Assembly: GCA_030649335.1 (NCBI GenBank)
Contig: JAUSLL010000089.1
Span: 1 to 64,000 of the forward strand
From: Parvibaculum sp.
Lineage (GTDB): Bacteria; Pseudomonadota; Alphaproteobacteria; Parvibaculales; Parvibaculaceae
Direction: 5' to 3'
DNA: 64,000 bases
The translations under genes and the position numbers were made by a program. This document shows, piece by piece, positions 1 to 10,309 of this stretch (position 1 is its first letter; every line of letters starts with the position of its first letter). The notes below the pieces were generated by a model, which was given only the letters and a program-made list of their open reading frames with translations, ran no database searches and was not told the origin of the DNA.

Positions 1-366
1 GATCCGAAGATCGCATGACGGAGTAGTGTTTTGAAACGTCAGACAGTCGGTATTTGGTTTGCTTGCAGATCCCAACCGAAGTTGGGCAAGCTCGCCAGGA
101 CACCGCCGTCCACGTTTCTCTTTCTCAAACCACAATGTCAAAGAGCACCTAAGCGTCCGGACCAAGTCCGAAAACCGAGGGTCGTAACCGACCCGAAGGA
201 CAGTCAAGCAACCCACTTCCTAGAAAGTGAGTGGCAAGCTGTCATCCTTATTTGGATCGCTCACTAAGCCACAAAGATTACTAATTAGCAAGGCTGTTTA
301 GTCATCTTCTACCAAGGTGGTCAGCGGTTCGTGGCGTGCGCCGCGGCCGCTGTGGCCTTGTTCGTG
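1..366 (-). promoter_or_regulatory. 5' leader of an rRNA operon (16S expected left of the window)
   Basis: Reverse complement contains a boxA-like TGCTCTTTGACA (147..136) followed by ...GAGAAACGTGGACGGCGGTGTCC, resembling alphaproteobacterial pre-16S leaders. Several short hairpins and no credible ORF. A strong sigma70-type promoter lies upstream. Confidence 0.75.
136..147 (-). promoter_or_regulatory. boxA-like antitermination site
   Basis: TGCTCTTTGACA on the minus strand, close to the rrn boxA TGCTCTTTAACA. Confidence 0.7.
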
Positions 367-372
367 GAGCGG

Positions 373-401
373 TTTATAGGGGGGGCAAGCCTACCCGTCA
401 A
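373..401 (-). promoter_or_regulatory. sigma70-type rrn promoter: TTGACG-N17-TATAAA
   Basis: Minus strand: -35 TTGACG (401..396), 17-bp spacer, -10 TATAAA (378..373), with A/T tracts (AAAAAAGGG, TTTTTTGAAAAAA) upstream as a possible UP element. Confidence 0.75.
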
Positions 402-867
402 ACCCTTTTTTGCAGTTTTTTCAAAAAAGTTTCACACGGGCACAAAGGACGGTTAAGTGCAGGTTTTTCAGGCTTTTAGCGCTGTTGGACCTTGACTCTG
501 TAACACAAATTTGGTTTCGCGCGCACCTCGCGGAGGCTCTTTCCGATTCCAATACAGATGCTCCCCGGGACGGTCCCGATCCTGCAAGACTATCCGCAAT
601 GAAGTGAGTTTACGGCCTCTATATGTCACGAAATGGGACGAGTTCCGGAGAGATGACATAAAACCAGTGATTTTCGCTGATATAATGGGCAATTAGGTGC
701 CTTGTTGGATGCAGTGCCGATTGACACAAACACGCCCAACGAGCATCGTTCGATCACGGGACATTTCAAAATGTCTCAATTGCCTGTGGGGAGCCTTCCT
801 TTAAGGCTTTAGGCAACCGGTTTTGCGGCCGGACCCGGGAAACCGGGACGTTTAAGGGGATAGATAC

Positions 868-2598
868 TTGTTCGATACGGGGACACGAGACCAGACGACG
901 GGACTGACAGACACTGACGCATCGCAACCTGAAGGCGCGGACATTACCGCCTCCGGTATGACTGTTGCCCGTGTCCGCCTTGCCGAAATGCGCCTCTCGG
1001 TCGAGCGGACCCTGAAGCTTTATGGCTCCGCGAGCCGCCTGGCCCTTGGTCATTCGCTGGGCCAGCGCCGCTGGCTGGTGGCAACGGGCGTTGCCGGTGC
1101 CCTATCATTCGGTTTGCTGGCGACCGGCCTTGTGGCCCTTGTCGCACCCTATTCAGGCGTCGCGACCGCAGCACTTACCGCCGAAGACACACCCCAGATC
1201 ATCGCCCATAACGCCAACCGCGCCGAGCGCGAGACCGTTCTGGCATCACATGTGCCCGTCACAACCACTGACACTGACATAATCGCGCCGCTTGCGGACC
1301 TGCGCGGGGCCAGCGAAGAAACAACCGTCGCCGAGTTGAACGACACCGTGGCTGCCGGCGACCTGTCGGACAATGCCGAACTCATCACCGCCTCGATCGC
1401 ACCTGCTGTGCCGGCCTTGCCGACTGAGACCAGCACACTTGTCGAACTCGACCCGGGCGCCACGCTGATGCAGGTCCTGACCGACAATGGCGCCGACCGC
1501 GTCGATGCCTATCACGCCATTGCGGCCCTTCGCCCGATCTTCAGCCCGACCAAACTCAGAAGCGGTCAGGAAATCTCCCTGACGTTCCTGACGACACCGG
1601 CGGCCGTTGACAGCGAAGATGGCCTGCCCTCGAAAATGCTCACCGCCATCTCGCTCCAGCCCGACGTCGAAATGAAAATCGAGGTCCAACGCGGCGACGA
1701 CGGCTCTTATACCTCCGAGCAAATCAGGAAAGAACTGACCAGCGGCTATGCGCGCGCCGAAGGCACGATCAATTCGAGCCTCTTCCTCGACGCTGCCCAA
1801 GCCGGCGTGCCTGCGCCCATCATCGTCGAGATGATCCGCATGTTCTCCTATTCGGTCGACTTCCAGCGCGAAATCCATGCCGGCGACAAGTTTCAGGTCT
1901 TCTTCGACCGTAAATATGACGCCGCTTCAGGCGCACCGGTCAAAGAAGGCGACATCTCCTTTGCCGCACTGACCATTCTCGGCAAGTCTCACAAGCTGTG
2001 GCGCTATAAAGCCGCTGACGGCACCTGGGACTATTTCGACGAAAATGGTCGCAGCATGAAGAAGTTCCTGATGAAGACACCGATCGACGGTGCCCGCATT
2101 TCATCTTCCTTCGGTCGCCGCAAGCATCCGATCCTCGGTTACACCAAGATGCACAGCGGCGTTGATTTCGCGGCACCCCGCGGCACACCCATCTATGCTG
2201 CCGGTAACGGCAAAGTCGAAGTCGCGGGCTGGACAGGCGGCTTTGGCAAATATGTGCGCATCCAACACGCCAACGGCTATGAAACCGGCTACGCCCACAT
2301 GAACGGCTTCGCCTCAGGCATCCGCAAGGGCGTCTCGGTCCGACAGGGCCAGGTCATCGGTTATGTCGGCACAACGGGCCGCTCAACGGGTCCCCATCTC
2401 CATTATGAGATCGCCGTGCGCGGCAAAAAAGTGAACCCCCTCGGCATCAAAGTACCGACAGGTACACAGCTCGCGGGCAAAGACCTGAAGAACTTCAAGA
2501 CAGCGCGGGCCAATGTGATGGCACAAATGGCCGAAACGCCGGAGCTCACCAAGGTGGCGCAAGCCAATACCGGCGAGAAAGACAGCAAAGCCAACTAG
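868..2598 (+). CDS. M23 family metallopeptidase (LytM/peptidoglycan endopeptidase), membrane anchored
   Basis: N-terminal TM segment; C-terminal SSFGRRKHPILGYTKMHSGVDFAAPRGTPIYAAGNG...GRSTGPHLHYEI typical of M23. Start codon appears to be TTG. Confidence 0.92.
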   Translation: MFDTGTRDQTTGLTDTDASQPEGADITASGMTVARVRLAEMRLSVERTLKLYGSASRLALGHSLGQRRWLVATGVAGALSFGLLATGLVALVAPYSGVATAALTAEDTPQIIAHNANRAERETVLASHVPVTTTDTDIIAPLADLRGASEETTVAELNDTVAAGDLSDNAELITASIAPAVPALPTETSTLVELDPGATLMQVLTDNGADRVDAYHAIAALRPIFSPTKLRSGQEISLTFLTTPAAVDSEDGLPSKMLTAISLQPDVEMKIEVQRGDDGSYTSEQIRKELTSGYARAEGTINSSLFLDAAQAGVPAPIIVEMIRMFSYSVDFQREIHAGDKFQVFFDRKYDAASGAPVKEGDISFAALTILGKSHKLWRYKAADGTWDYFDENGRSMKKFLMKTPIDGARISSSFGRRKHPILGYTKMHSGVDFAAPRGTPIYAAGNGKVEVAGWTGGFGKYVRIQHANGYETGYAHMNGFASGIRKGVSVRQGQVIGYVGTTGRSTGPHLHYEIAVRGKKVNPLGIKVPTGTQLAGKDLKNFKTARANVMAQMAETPELTKVAQANTGEKDSKAN

Positions 2599-2628
2599 GC
2601 TTCGTCGCTCACGCAATACATCAGAAAC

Positions 2629-2663
2629 AAAAAAGGCCGGTCAACAGACCGGCCCTTTCGTTT
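2629..2663 (+). terminator. Rho-independent terminator after the M23 gene (possibly bidirectional)
   Basis: GGCCGGTC-AACA-GACCGGCC followed by a T-rich tract and preceded by A-rich sequence. Confidence 0.8.
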
Positions 2664-2678
2664 GTGCACTTCCCGAAC

Positions 2679-3554
2679 TTACTCAGCGGGTTTCAAAAAC
2701 TTCACGATATGGGCATCGACTTCATCGTGATGGGTCACCGGCGCGAAATGACTGGCACCCGCAATAATGACTTCCTCGGCGCCCGAAATGGCTTCGGCAA
2801 GCGCATCTGTGTGCTCGCGTTTAATCCCGTCAAACTCACCCGCCATCACCAACGCAGGCGCTCTGATCGTGCCGAGTTGTTCGATCGTGAAATGCGGTTC
2901 GCTCGCCCACATCGCCAGCACTTTGCGATAGAAGACCGGCCAGTGATCGGGGGCGGGCGCGAGACGCTTATAAAAATCGCGCTGTGAGGCAACTGACGCG
3001 CCTTCCGGATCGGACGCTAGATCCGGCGTTTCGGTGAGGCCTGCCGTGTTGAAATTCGCGCCACTGATGGCAATGCGCCCCACGCGGTCGGGATAGCGGA
3101 TTGCCATATCGAGAGCGATGATGCCGCCGTCACTCCAACCCACGACATCTGCTTTTTCAATTTTAAGCGTATCGAGCAGCGCGACCATGTCGTCTGTCAT
3201 CTGGGCGTAATGGAGCGGACCTTCGCCGTCTGTCGAGCGCCCGTGCCCGCGGCTGTCGGCCGCAATAACCAGATGGTCACCCGCCAGATCGCCTATCTGA
3301 TAGTGCATGGATTCAATGAACCCCGTGCCGCCATGAAGGACCAGCACCGGAGATCCCGCACCATAGGTCTCATAGTAAAGGCGGATGCCATTGACCTCGG
3401 CATATTGTCCGCCATGCGACTGGCCGGACACGGCCTTCCACACATAGAAGGCCGGAATGCCGATGGCTTCTTTGTTGATGTAATAAAAACCGCCGCCTGC
3501 CAGCACCAACACAAGCGCCAGCCCGCTCAGAACAAACTTCTGCACTCTGCTCAA
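2679..3554 (-). CDS. alpha/beta hydrolase
   Basis: LVLHGGTGF, GWSDGG nucleophile elbow, GASHFAP catalytic His. Confidence 0.9.
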   Translation of the reverse strand: MSRVQKFVLSGLALVLVLAGGGFYYINKEAIGIPAFYVWKAVSGQSHGGQYAEVNGIRLYYETYGAGSPVLVLHGGTGFIESMHYQIGDLAGDHLVIAADSRGHGRSTDGEGPLHYAQMTDDMVALLDTLKIEKADVVGWSDGGIIALDMAIRYPDRVGRIAISGANFNTAGLTETPDLASDPEGASVASQRDFYKRLAPAPDHWPVFYRKVLAMWASEPHFTIEQLGTIRAPALVMAGEFDGIKREHTDALAEAISGAEEVIIAGASHFAPVTHHDEVDAHIVKFLKPAE

Positions 3555-3613
3555 TCTTCATTCCCCTTTGCCATGAATCGCCGGCGCGATGCTGCAAGAG
3601 ACAGATGCGCTTT

Positions 3614-4378
3614 TCAAGTCCGCGTCATCGAAACACCACCGTCGACACTCATGGCGCTGCCCGTGACAAAGCTTGAGGCGTCCGACGCCAGAAAGAGCGC
3701 GGCTTGCGCAATCTCCCGGGGATCAGCGATGCGCTTTAACGCGTGAAGACTTTCGACAAAGGCCAGTGCTTCCGGCGTATTGGTGACATCGCGCCCCATA
3801 GGCGTGTCCGTACCGCCGACAAGAAGCGCATTGGCCCGTATTTTCTGCACGCCATACTCAACCGCAATGACCCGCGCCAACCCGACAAGGCCCGCCTTCG
3901 CCGCCGCATAGGCAGCCATGCCCGGAAAGCCGAGCAGCGGCCCGACAAAGGTCGATGTGAATACGAGCGAGCCGCCGCCCCGCGCCAGCATGGCCGGCAC
4001 CTGGCTTTGTGCGCAGGCAAAAGCACTGGTGAGATTGATTTCTATCGTCTCCCGCCATCCGGCCAGAGATATTTCAGCCACCGGTGCCATTTCACCCAAC
4101 ATACCGGCATTGTTGAGCGCGATATCGAGCCCGCCAAACGTCCCGATCGCACGTTCGACAAGACGTGCAGGCAATCCGTCATCGCGCAAATCACCTGCAA
4201 GGGCCACGGCAACGCCACCGTCCGCTTTAATCTCATCGAGCAATGCGTCCAACGCATCACCGCGGCGTCCAGTCACAACAAGCTCTGCTCCTTCAAACGC
4301 GAACAACCGTGCAGCGGCATAACCAATGCCTGAACTTGCGCCTGTAATCAGCGCCACTTTTCCCGTCAACGCACCCAT
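3614..4378 (-). CDS. SDR family oxidoreductase
   Basis: TGASSGIG nucleotide-binding motif, NNAG, YAAAKAGL active site, C-terminal GSAMSVDGG. Confidence 0.93.
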   Translation of the reverse strand: MGALTGKVALITGASSGIGYAAARLFAFEGAELVVTGRRGDALDALLDEIKADGGVAVALAGDLRDDGLPARLVERAIGTFGGLDIALNNAGMLGEMAPVAEISLAGWRETIEINLTSAFACAQSQVPAMLARGGGSLVFTSTFVGPLLGFPGMAAYAAAKAGLVGLARVIAVEYGVQKIRANALLVGGTDTPMGRDVTNTPEALAFVESLHALKRIADPREIAQAALFLASDASSFVTGSAMSVDGGVSMTRT

Positions 4379-4463
4379 CTTCCGTTCCCTTCAAAATTGA
4401 TCCGGGCGGAACATGGAAGGATGCGCGACATCGGTCTGGCAGAAATCGGACCTGTCATTACAA

Positions 4464-4494
4464 CAAAGGCCGCCCGATCAGGGGCGGCCTTTGC
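4464..4494 (-). terminator. Terminator between clpB and the SDR gene
   Basis: GGCCGCCC...GGGCGGCC hairpin flanked by A/T tracts. Confidence 0.7.
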
Positions 4495-4518
4495 GCAAGT
4501 ATCAATATGCTGGTCGGT

Positions 4519-7122
4519 TCAATGAACGACGCGCAGGGCTTCTCCCTCGGGGCCTTCACCGTTAATGACGATACCCTTCGATGTTGCCGAGACACGAACC
4601 ACCTCGCCGTCTTTGATGCGTCCTTCAAGCAGCAACTCAGCAAGACTGTCCTGCACATTGCGTTGAATGACGCGCTTCAAAGGTCGCGCACCATAGGCCG
4701 GATCGAAGCCCTCATCGGCGAGCCATGTCCGCGCGCTGTCATCAAGCTCGATCACGATCTTGCGATCATCAAGAAGCTTCTGCAGACGCGCGATCTGGAT
4801 ATCGACAATAACATCCATCTGCTCGCGCGTGAGACGATGGAAAATCAGCATTTCGTCCAGACGATTGAGGAACTCTGGCCGGAAGCGCGAACGCACCACG
4901 TCGAGCACCTGTTCGCGCACCTCTTCCACATCACCGCCGTCAGCCAGAAACTCCGAGCCGAGGTTCGAGGTCATGATGATGAGCACGTTCTTGAAATCGA
5001 CGGTGCGGCCCTGACCATCCGTCAGACGCCCGTCGTCGAGCACCTGCAGCAACACGTTGAAGACATCGGGATGCGCTTTTTCGATCTCGTCAAACAGCAC
5101 AACCTGATAAGGACGACGCCGCACACTCTCGGTGAGGGCGCCGCCTTCTTCATAGCCGACATAACCCGGCGGCGCGCCGATGAGGCGGGCGACCGAATGC
5201 TTCTCCATATATTCAGACATATCGAGGCGACAGATCGCCTGATCATCGTCAAAGAGGAAGTCTGCAAGTGCCTTGGTCAATTCCGTTTTGCCGACACCGG
5301 TCGGTCCCAGAAAAAGGAACGAACCAATGGGGCGGCTCGGGTCCTGCAATCCGGCGCGCGCACGACGCACGGCACGTGACACAGCAGAGACCGCTTCTTC
5401 CTGACCGATGACGCGTTTACCGAGCGACACTTCCATCTGCAACAGCTTGTCGCGTTCGCCTTCCAGCATCTTGTCGACAGGAATGCCGGTCCAGCGCGAC
5501 ACGATCTGCGCGATATGCGCTTCCGTCACTGCTTCATCGACCAACGCGCCTTCGACGCCACGCTTTTCGGTTTCGACGAGTTTCTTCTCAAGCTCCGGAA
5601 TAATGCCGTAAGCAAGTTCGGACGCGCGTTCGAGCTTGCCGCCCCGCTGGGCCTGCACCAGTTCCTGACGCGCACCATCAAGCTGTTCTTTGAGCTTCTG
5701 GGCGCTGCCGAGTTTGGACTTCTCCGCCTGCCAGCTTGCCGTGAGGTCCGCCGACTTGCCTTCAAGCTCCGACAATTCACCCTGCAACTTCTCAAGCCGG
5801 TCGCGCGACGCGTCATCTTTCTCTTTCTTCAGCGCTTCGCGTTCGATCTTGAGCTGAATGACACGGCGGTCGATCTCATCGAGCGCTTCGGGCTTTGAAT
5901 CAACCTGCATCCGCAACCGGCTTGCTGCCTCGTCCATCAGGTCGATGGCTTTGTCGGGCAGGAAACGATCGGAGATATAGCGGTCCGACAAAGTGGCCGC
6001 CGCTACAATCGCGCTGTCGGTGATGCGGACACCATGATGCAACTCGTATTTTTCTTTGAGACCACGCAGTATCGACACTGTGTCTTCCACCGTCGGTTCA
6101 GCGACCAGCACCGGCTGGAAGCGGCGGGCAAGGGCTGCGTCCTTCTCGATATACTTGCGATATTCATCCAGCGTGGTGGCGCCAACGCAATGAAGCTCAC
6201 CGCGCGCAAGCGCGGGTTTCAACAGGTTTGAGGCGTCCATCGCACCATCGCTTTTGCCCGCGCCAACGAGCGTATGCAATTCGTCAATGAACAGGATGAC
6301 GCCGCCTTCGCTTGTCGAAAGTTCCGCGAGAACAGCCTTCAAACGCTCTTCAAACTCGCCGCGATATTTAGCACCCGCGATGAGCGCACCCAGATCGAGC
6401 GACAGAAGACGTTTGCTCTTGAGGCTTTCGGGCACGTCGCCGTTGACAACGCGCAGCGCGAGGCCTTCGGCAATCGCTGTCTTGCCAACGCCGGGCTCAC
6501 CGATCAGCACCGGATTGTTTTTCGTGCGCCGCGCCAGCACCTGAATGGTGCGGCGAATTTCTTCATCGCGCCCGATCACGGGATCGAGTTTACCCGACCG
6601 CGCTTCGGCGGTGAGATCACGCGTATACTTCTTCAGCGCTTCATATCCGTCTTCGGCCGTGGCGCTGTCGGCTGTGCGACCCTTGCGCACCGCATTGATC
6701 GCTTCATTGAGCGCCTGCGCGGTGACACCTGCTGTTTTCAAAATCTTGGCAGCTTCAGTATTTGGTTCGATCAACAACGCGAGCAGCAAACGCTCAGCGG
6801 TCACAAAGCTGTCGCCTGCTTTCTTCGCGAGACTTTCGGCACCGTCAAAAACGCGCGCGGTTTCCGGCGCGAGATAAAGCTGACCGGCCGACGATCCTTC
6901 GACTTTCGGAAGTTTGTTCAACACAGTTTCAACGCCCGTCAGCGCCTGATCGGGACGACCGCCGCCCGCACGAATGAGACCGGCGGCGAGGCCTTCCTCG
7001 TCGTCGAGCAGAACTTTCAGAAGATGTTCGGGGGTGAAACGCTGATGCCCGGAGCGCACCGCAAGTCCTTGTGCCGACTGCACAAACCCGCGGGCTCGTT
7101 CGGTATATTTCTCGAGATCCAT
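4519..7122 (-). CDS. clpB: ATP-dependent chaperone ClpB
   Basis: 867 aa; two AAA+ modules ([16 protein letters not shown]), Clp N domain, middle coiled coil. Confidence 0.98.
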   Translation of the reverse strand: MDLEKYTERARGFVQSAQGLAVRSGHQRFTPEHLLKVLLDDEEGLAAGLIRAGGGRPDQALTGVETVLNKLPKVEGSSAGQLYLAPETARVFDGAESLAKKAGDSFVTAERLLLALLIEPNTEAAKILKTAGVTAQALNEAINAVRKGRTADSATAEDGYEALKKYTRDLTAEARSGKLDPVIGRDEEIRRTIQVLARRTKNNPVLIGEPGVGKTAIAEGLALRVVNGDVPESLKSKRLLSLDLGALIAGAKYRGEFEERLKAVLAELSTSEGGVILFIDELHTLVGAGKSDGAMDASNLLKPALARGELHCVGATTLDEYRKYIEKDAALARRFQPVLVAEPTVEDTVSILRGLKEKYELHHGVRITDSAIVAAATLSDRYISDRFLPDKAIDLMDEAASRLRMQVDSKPEALDEIDRRVIQLKIEREALKKEKDDASRDRLEKLQGELSELEGKSADLTASWQAEKSKLGSAQKLKEQLDGARQELVQAQRGGKLERASELAYGIIPELEKKLVETEKRGVEGALVDEAVTEAHIAQIVSRWTGIPVDKMLEGERDKLLQMEVSLGKRVIGQEEAVSAVSRAVRRARAGLQDPSRPIGSFLFLGPTGVGKTELTKALADFLFDDDQAICRLDMSEYMEKHSVARLIGAPPGYVGYEEGGALTESVRRRPYQVVLFDEIEKAHPDVFNVLLQVLDDGRLTDGQGRTVDFKNVLIIMTSNLGSEFLADGGDVEEVREQVLDVVRSRFRPEFLNRLDEMLIFHRLTREQMDVIVDIQIARLQKLLDDRKIVIELDDSARTWLADEGFDPAYGARPLKRVIQRNVQDSLAELLLEGRIKDGEVVRVSATSKGIVINGEGPEGEALRVVH

Positions 7123-7339
7123 GCCGTGATCCTTTCAAGCACGCTGCGAAAGCCCAATTGCTCCAACTCATTGAACAAACTGGCTCTTTTCGAGCGCCTT
7201 CTTTTCATCGACTATGCACCCATACCCCTTGCCGGAGACTTACTTTTGGCTAGGTATAAAGCGCAGCGACCCTCAATAGGCGTCGCCTAATAGCAATATG
7301 GTGTGGCCAATGCGTCACACAAGAGGCAGGGACCAAGAC

Positions 7340-8104
7340 ATGAGCATGACGGGCACCGTGACCGGACTTTATCGCTACCCCGTCAAAGGCCTGTCGCCGG
7401 AACCGCTGAAGGAAACGCAACTCACGGCGGGCGACACCATCGCCTATGACCGCGCCTTTGCCATCGAGAACGGCAAGCATGACTTTGATCCCGCCGACCC
7501 CAAACACTTTCCAAAAATCAAATTCCTGATGCTGATGCGCGACGAACGCCTCGCCGCTCTCAGCACAAAATTTGACGAGGCGACGACGACGCTGACGATC
7601 AGCGAGGCGGGCGAGACACGCGCCAGCGGCAATCTGATGACGCCGGAAGGATGCGCAGCCGTCGAAGACTTCATAACGACCTATATGAAAGCCGAACTCC
7701 GCGGCACGCCGAAGATCGTCCATGCGCCGGGCTTCTCGCACTCAGACGCCCCGTTCAAACTCCTCTCGATCATCAACCTCGCCACTGTGCGCGAAGTGGA
7801 AAAGCTCATCGGCAAACCCATCGACCCGATGCGCTTTCGCGGCAATATCTATGTCGAAGGGCTGGAACCCTGGGAAGACCACCAATGGGTGGGCAAGGTG
7901 ATCCGCCTGGGCGATGCGACGCTCAAAGGCTTCTTCAAAATCCCGCGCTGCGCCGCGACCAATGTGAACCTCGAAACCGCGACACGCGACATGGACATCC
8001 CCAAGACGTTGCAACGCGTCTATGACCATGTGGACTTGGGCCTTTACGTTGAAGTGAGCGAAGGCGGGACAGTGCGCGCGGGCGACACGCTGCAACTCAT
8101 CTGA
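7340..8104 (+). CDS. MOSC domain-containing protein
   Basis: N-terminal LYRYPVKGLSPE (MOSC N-beta barrel) and C-terminal RCAATNVN, typical of MOSC proteins. Confidence 0.88.
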   Translation: MSMTGTVTGLYRYPVKGLSPEPLKETQLTAGDTIAYDRAFAIENGKHDFDPADPKHFPKIKFLMLMRDERLAALSTKFDEATTTLTISEAGETRASGNLMTPEGCAAVEDFITTYMKAELRGTPKIVHAPGFSHSDAPFKLLSIINLATVREVEKLIGKPIDPMRFRGNIYVEGLEPWEDHQWVGKVIRLGDATLKGFFKIPRCAATNVNLETATRDMDIPKTLQRVYDHVDLGLYVEVSEGGTVRAGDTLQLI

Positions 8105-8120
8105 CCCGATCTGAAAACGA

Positions 8121-8158
8121 AAACGCGCGCGAACCGGTGAACGGATCGCGCGCGTTTC
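8121..8158. terminator. Hairpin between convergent MOSC and DUF4167 genes
   Basis: AAACGCGCGCGA...TCGCGCGCGTTT inverted repeat. Confidence 0.65.
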
Positions 8159-8177
8159 AATTCAGATAGCTGAAAAA

Positions 8178-9020
8178 TCAGACCGGCACTTCGTCCGAAC
8201 CTGTACCACCGGCTTCGGCATCAGCGGCACCTTCGGCGCGCGGACGACGACGGCGCGGCGCACGACGACGCGGCGCTTCGGCGGCATCACCCTCGGCACC
8301 GGCTTCGGCAACGACAGGCGTTTCGGCAACTGCAACTTCGGGCGCGGCTTCAACAGCGACCGGCATGATGCTGGGCTGTTCGGCCTCCTCGGGTGCCACC
8401 TGATCGTGCACGCGCGGTGCTTCGTCCGACCCGCCCGCTTGCTGTGTCCGCTCGGTGCTATTGCCGTCGCGGTCATTGCGTTCGTTGCGGTTGTTGTTGC
8501 GGTTATTACGGTTGTTGCGGTTATTGCGGTCGTTGCGATTATTGCCGTCCTCATTACCGCGACGCTCGCCGCCGTTCTGCTGATGGCCGTTATTGCCGCC
8601 GTTGCCATTATTGTTATTGTTTTGCTGATGATAGGGCTGGCCTGCCGACTGGGGCTGGGCCTGATCCATCTCATTATCATCCTCGTCATATTCCTGATCT
8701 TCATCAGGGCGATAGCCGAGCGCATTCTGGGGCCGGGGCTGGCCGTCGCTGGGGGCCTGAGCGGCCATGATCAGACGGTAATAGTGTTCCGCGTGCTGAT
8801 AGTAATTTTCGGCCATAACGCGGTCGCCCGAGGTGATCGCATCGCGGGCAAGCTGCTGGTATTTTTCGCACACATGGGTGGCTGTGCCACGGATCTTTAC
8901 GTCCGGCCCGTTGCTGTCATAAGCACGGTTACCGTTGTTACCCTGGGGCTTCCTCCCGCGTCCGCGTGAACGCTTGGAGTTGTTGTTATTATTGTTCTGC
9001 CCTTGCCGAATATGATTCAT
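8178..9020 (-). CDS. DUF4167 domain-containing protein with Asn/Arg-rich low-complexity region
   Basis: N-terminal MNHIRQGQNNNN...RAYDSNGPDVKIRGTATHVCEKYQQLARDAITSGDRVMAENYYQHAEHYYRLI = DUF4167. Start refined to the internal Met at 9020; the tracked ORF to 9218 is probably over-extended. Confidence 0.9.
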   Translation of the reverse strand: MNHIRQGQNNNNNNSKRSRGRGRKPQGNNGNRAYDSNGPDVKIRGTATHVCEKYQQLARDAITSGDRVMAENYYQHAEHYYRLIMAAQAPSDGQPRPQNALGYRPDEDQEYDEDDNEMDQAQPQSAGQPYHQQNNNNNGNGGNNGHQQNGGERRGNEDGNNRNDRNNRNNRNNRNNNRNERNDRDGNSTERTQQAGGSDEAPRVHDQVAPEEAEQPSIMPVAVEAAPEVAVAETPVVAEAGAEGDAAEAPRRRAPRRRRPRAEGAADAEAGGTGSDEVPV

Positions 9021-9448
9021 GATCCCGATACTGCTTGTCTGTTCAACTGAGAGTTCAAATGGCCCCACCGCACTTCTCTGATTGACCACGCCGTGTGGCA
9101 TCAAAGGGCGATATACCGGTTTTGTTTGACCGGCCCGGCTTTGCGTCGCCGGAAAAAATGATCCGCATAAACGGTCTTCTGCATCAGGTACACAATCCGG
9201 CCCCACCGGAAAATTCAAGTCGGATGCTCAGAAGTTCCGCCCCAGCGCTGTCGCGTTTGTCCCTGCTATCGGGTTTCACGTCGGAGCGCCTGCCTTAGGG
9301 TTCAACCTTCGCTGTCTCGAAACCTGCATGTATGGAAGCGGTTTGAAGAGCGAGGTGAATGTCCCTTGGCTCAAATCCCTGACAACGAACCTAACCTCTA
9401 ACCAACCCCTTTCCAACCCTTTTTTCATATCCGCTGCGCTCGGCAAAA

Positions 9449-10309
9449 TCAGGTGTCGGGACGCGATGCCACCAGTGCGCGCGGAATGCCGCCCAGATCG
9501 GAGACAATTGACGAAACCTTAAGGCCCGACGCCACACACAAAGCGCTCACCGCATCGCCCTGCCCCGCGCCCAATTCGATGACAGCGTGACCACGGACGC
9601 TAAGAAGTGACGGTAGCGCAAGGGCGATGGCGCGATAGGCATCAAGCCCGTCGGCCCCGCCATCGAGCGCCAGCACGGGATCAAAGCCGCGCACTTCGCG
9701 GGATAAGGTTTCGATATCGGAGGCCGGAATATAGGGGGGATTACTAATTATCAGATCGAAAGGACCGACTAATCCCTCAGCCCAACGCCCGTGTCGAAAC
9801 GTCGCACGGCTCGATACACTCAAATTCCGAGCGTTTTCCTGTGCGATTTCGAGTGTTTCCATGTCGAGGTCTATACCGAGGCCGACGGCGTCCTGACGCT
9901 CGTGCAATAGCGCGATGAGGAGACAGCCGGTGCCTGTCCCCAGGTCGAGGAGAGAGGGTTTATCCACGGCTGAGAGTAATTTCAGCGCCGTCTCGATGAG
10001 CGTCTCGCTGTCGGGACGGGGGTCGAGTGTGGCAGGCGTGACACGGAATTCTAATCCCCAGAATTCGCGCGTGCCGAGAATCCGCGAGACGGGTTCGCCC
10101 GCCAGACGACGTGATTCGAAACCAGCGAGGATTTCAATTTCGCCGTCCGACAACATTTTCCCCGGCTCACGAATCATATCGATCTCATTGCAACCGCATG
10201 ACGCCTGCACGAGAAGCCGCGCATCAAGCGAAGCATTGTCGATGCCCGCGTCGCGCAAGCGCCAGCCGAGCATGCGGAACGCATGATCGCGGGTCAGCTT
10301 GGCACTCAC
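9449..10309 (-). CDS. prmC: peptide chain release factor N(5)-glutamine methyltransferase
   Basis: [17 protein letters not shown] motif, SNPPYIP motif; next to prfA. Confidence 0.96.
   Translation of the reverse strand: MSAKLTRDHAFRMLGWRLRDAGIDNASLDARLLVQASCGCNEIDMIREPGKMLSDGEIEILAGFESRRLAGEPVSRILGTREFWGLEFRVTPATLDPRPDSETLIETALKLLSAVDKPSLLDLGTGTGCLLIALLHERQDAVGLGIDLDMETLEIAQENARNLSVSSRATFRHGRWAEGLVGPFDLIISNPPYIPASDIETLSREVRGFDPVLALDGGADGLDAYRAIALALPSLLSVRGHAVIELGAGQGDAVSALCVASGLKVSSIVSDLGGIPRALVASRPDT

Noticed and set aside
31-696. Small ORFs 31..267, 410..607, 468..692, 511..696
   Set aside because: They overlap the rrn leader/promoter, have no conserved composition and cross strong hairpins.
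6274-7290. Plus-strand 338-aa ORF opposite clpB
   Set aside because: Fully antisense to a well-supported ClpB; no recognisable domain.
8440-8640. Short regular repeats resembling a CRISPR-like or minisatellite array
   Set aside because: Units are codon-level repeats (Asn/Arg) inside DUF4167; no spacers of constant length.
8406-8969. Plus-strand ORF rich in VAVIAVVAII, apparently poly-TM
   Set aside because: Antisense of the Asn-rich DUF4167 coding sequence; hydrophobicity is a by-product of the repeats.
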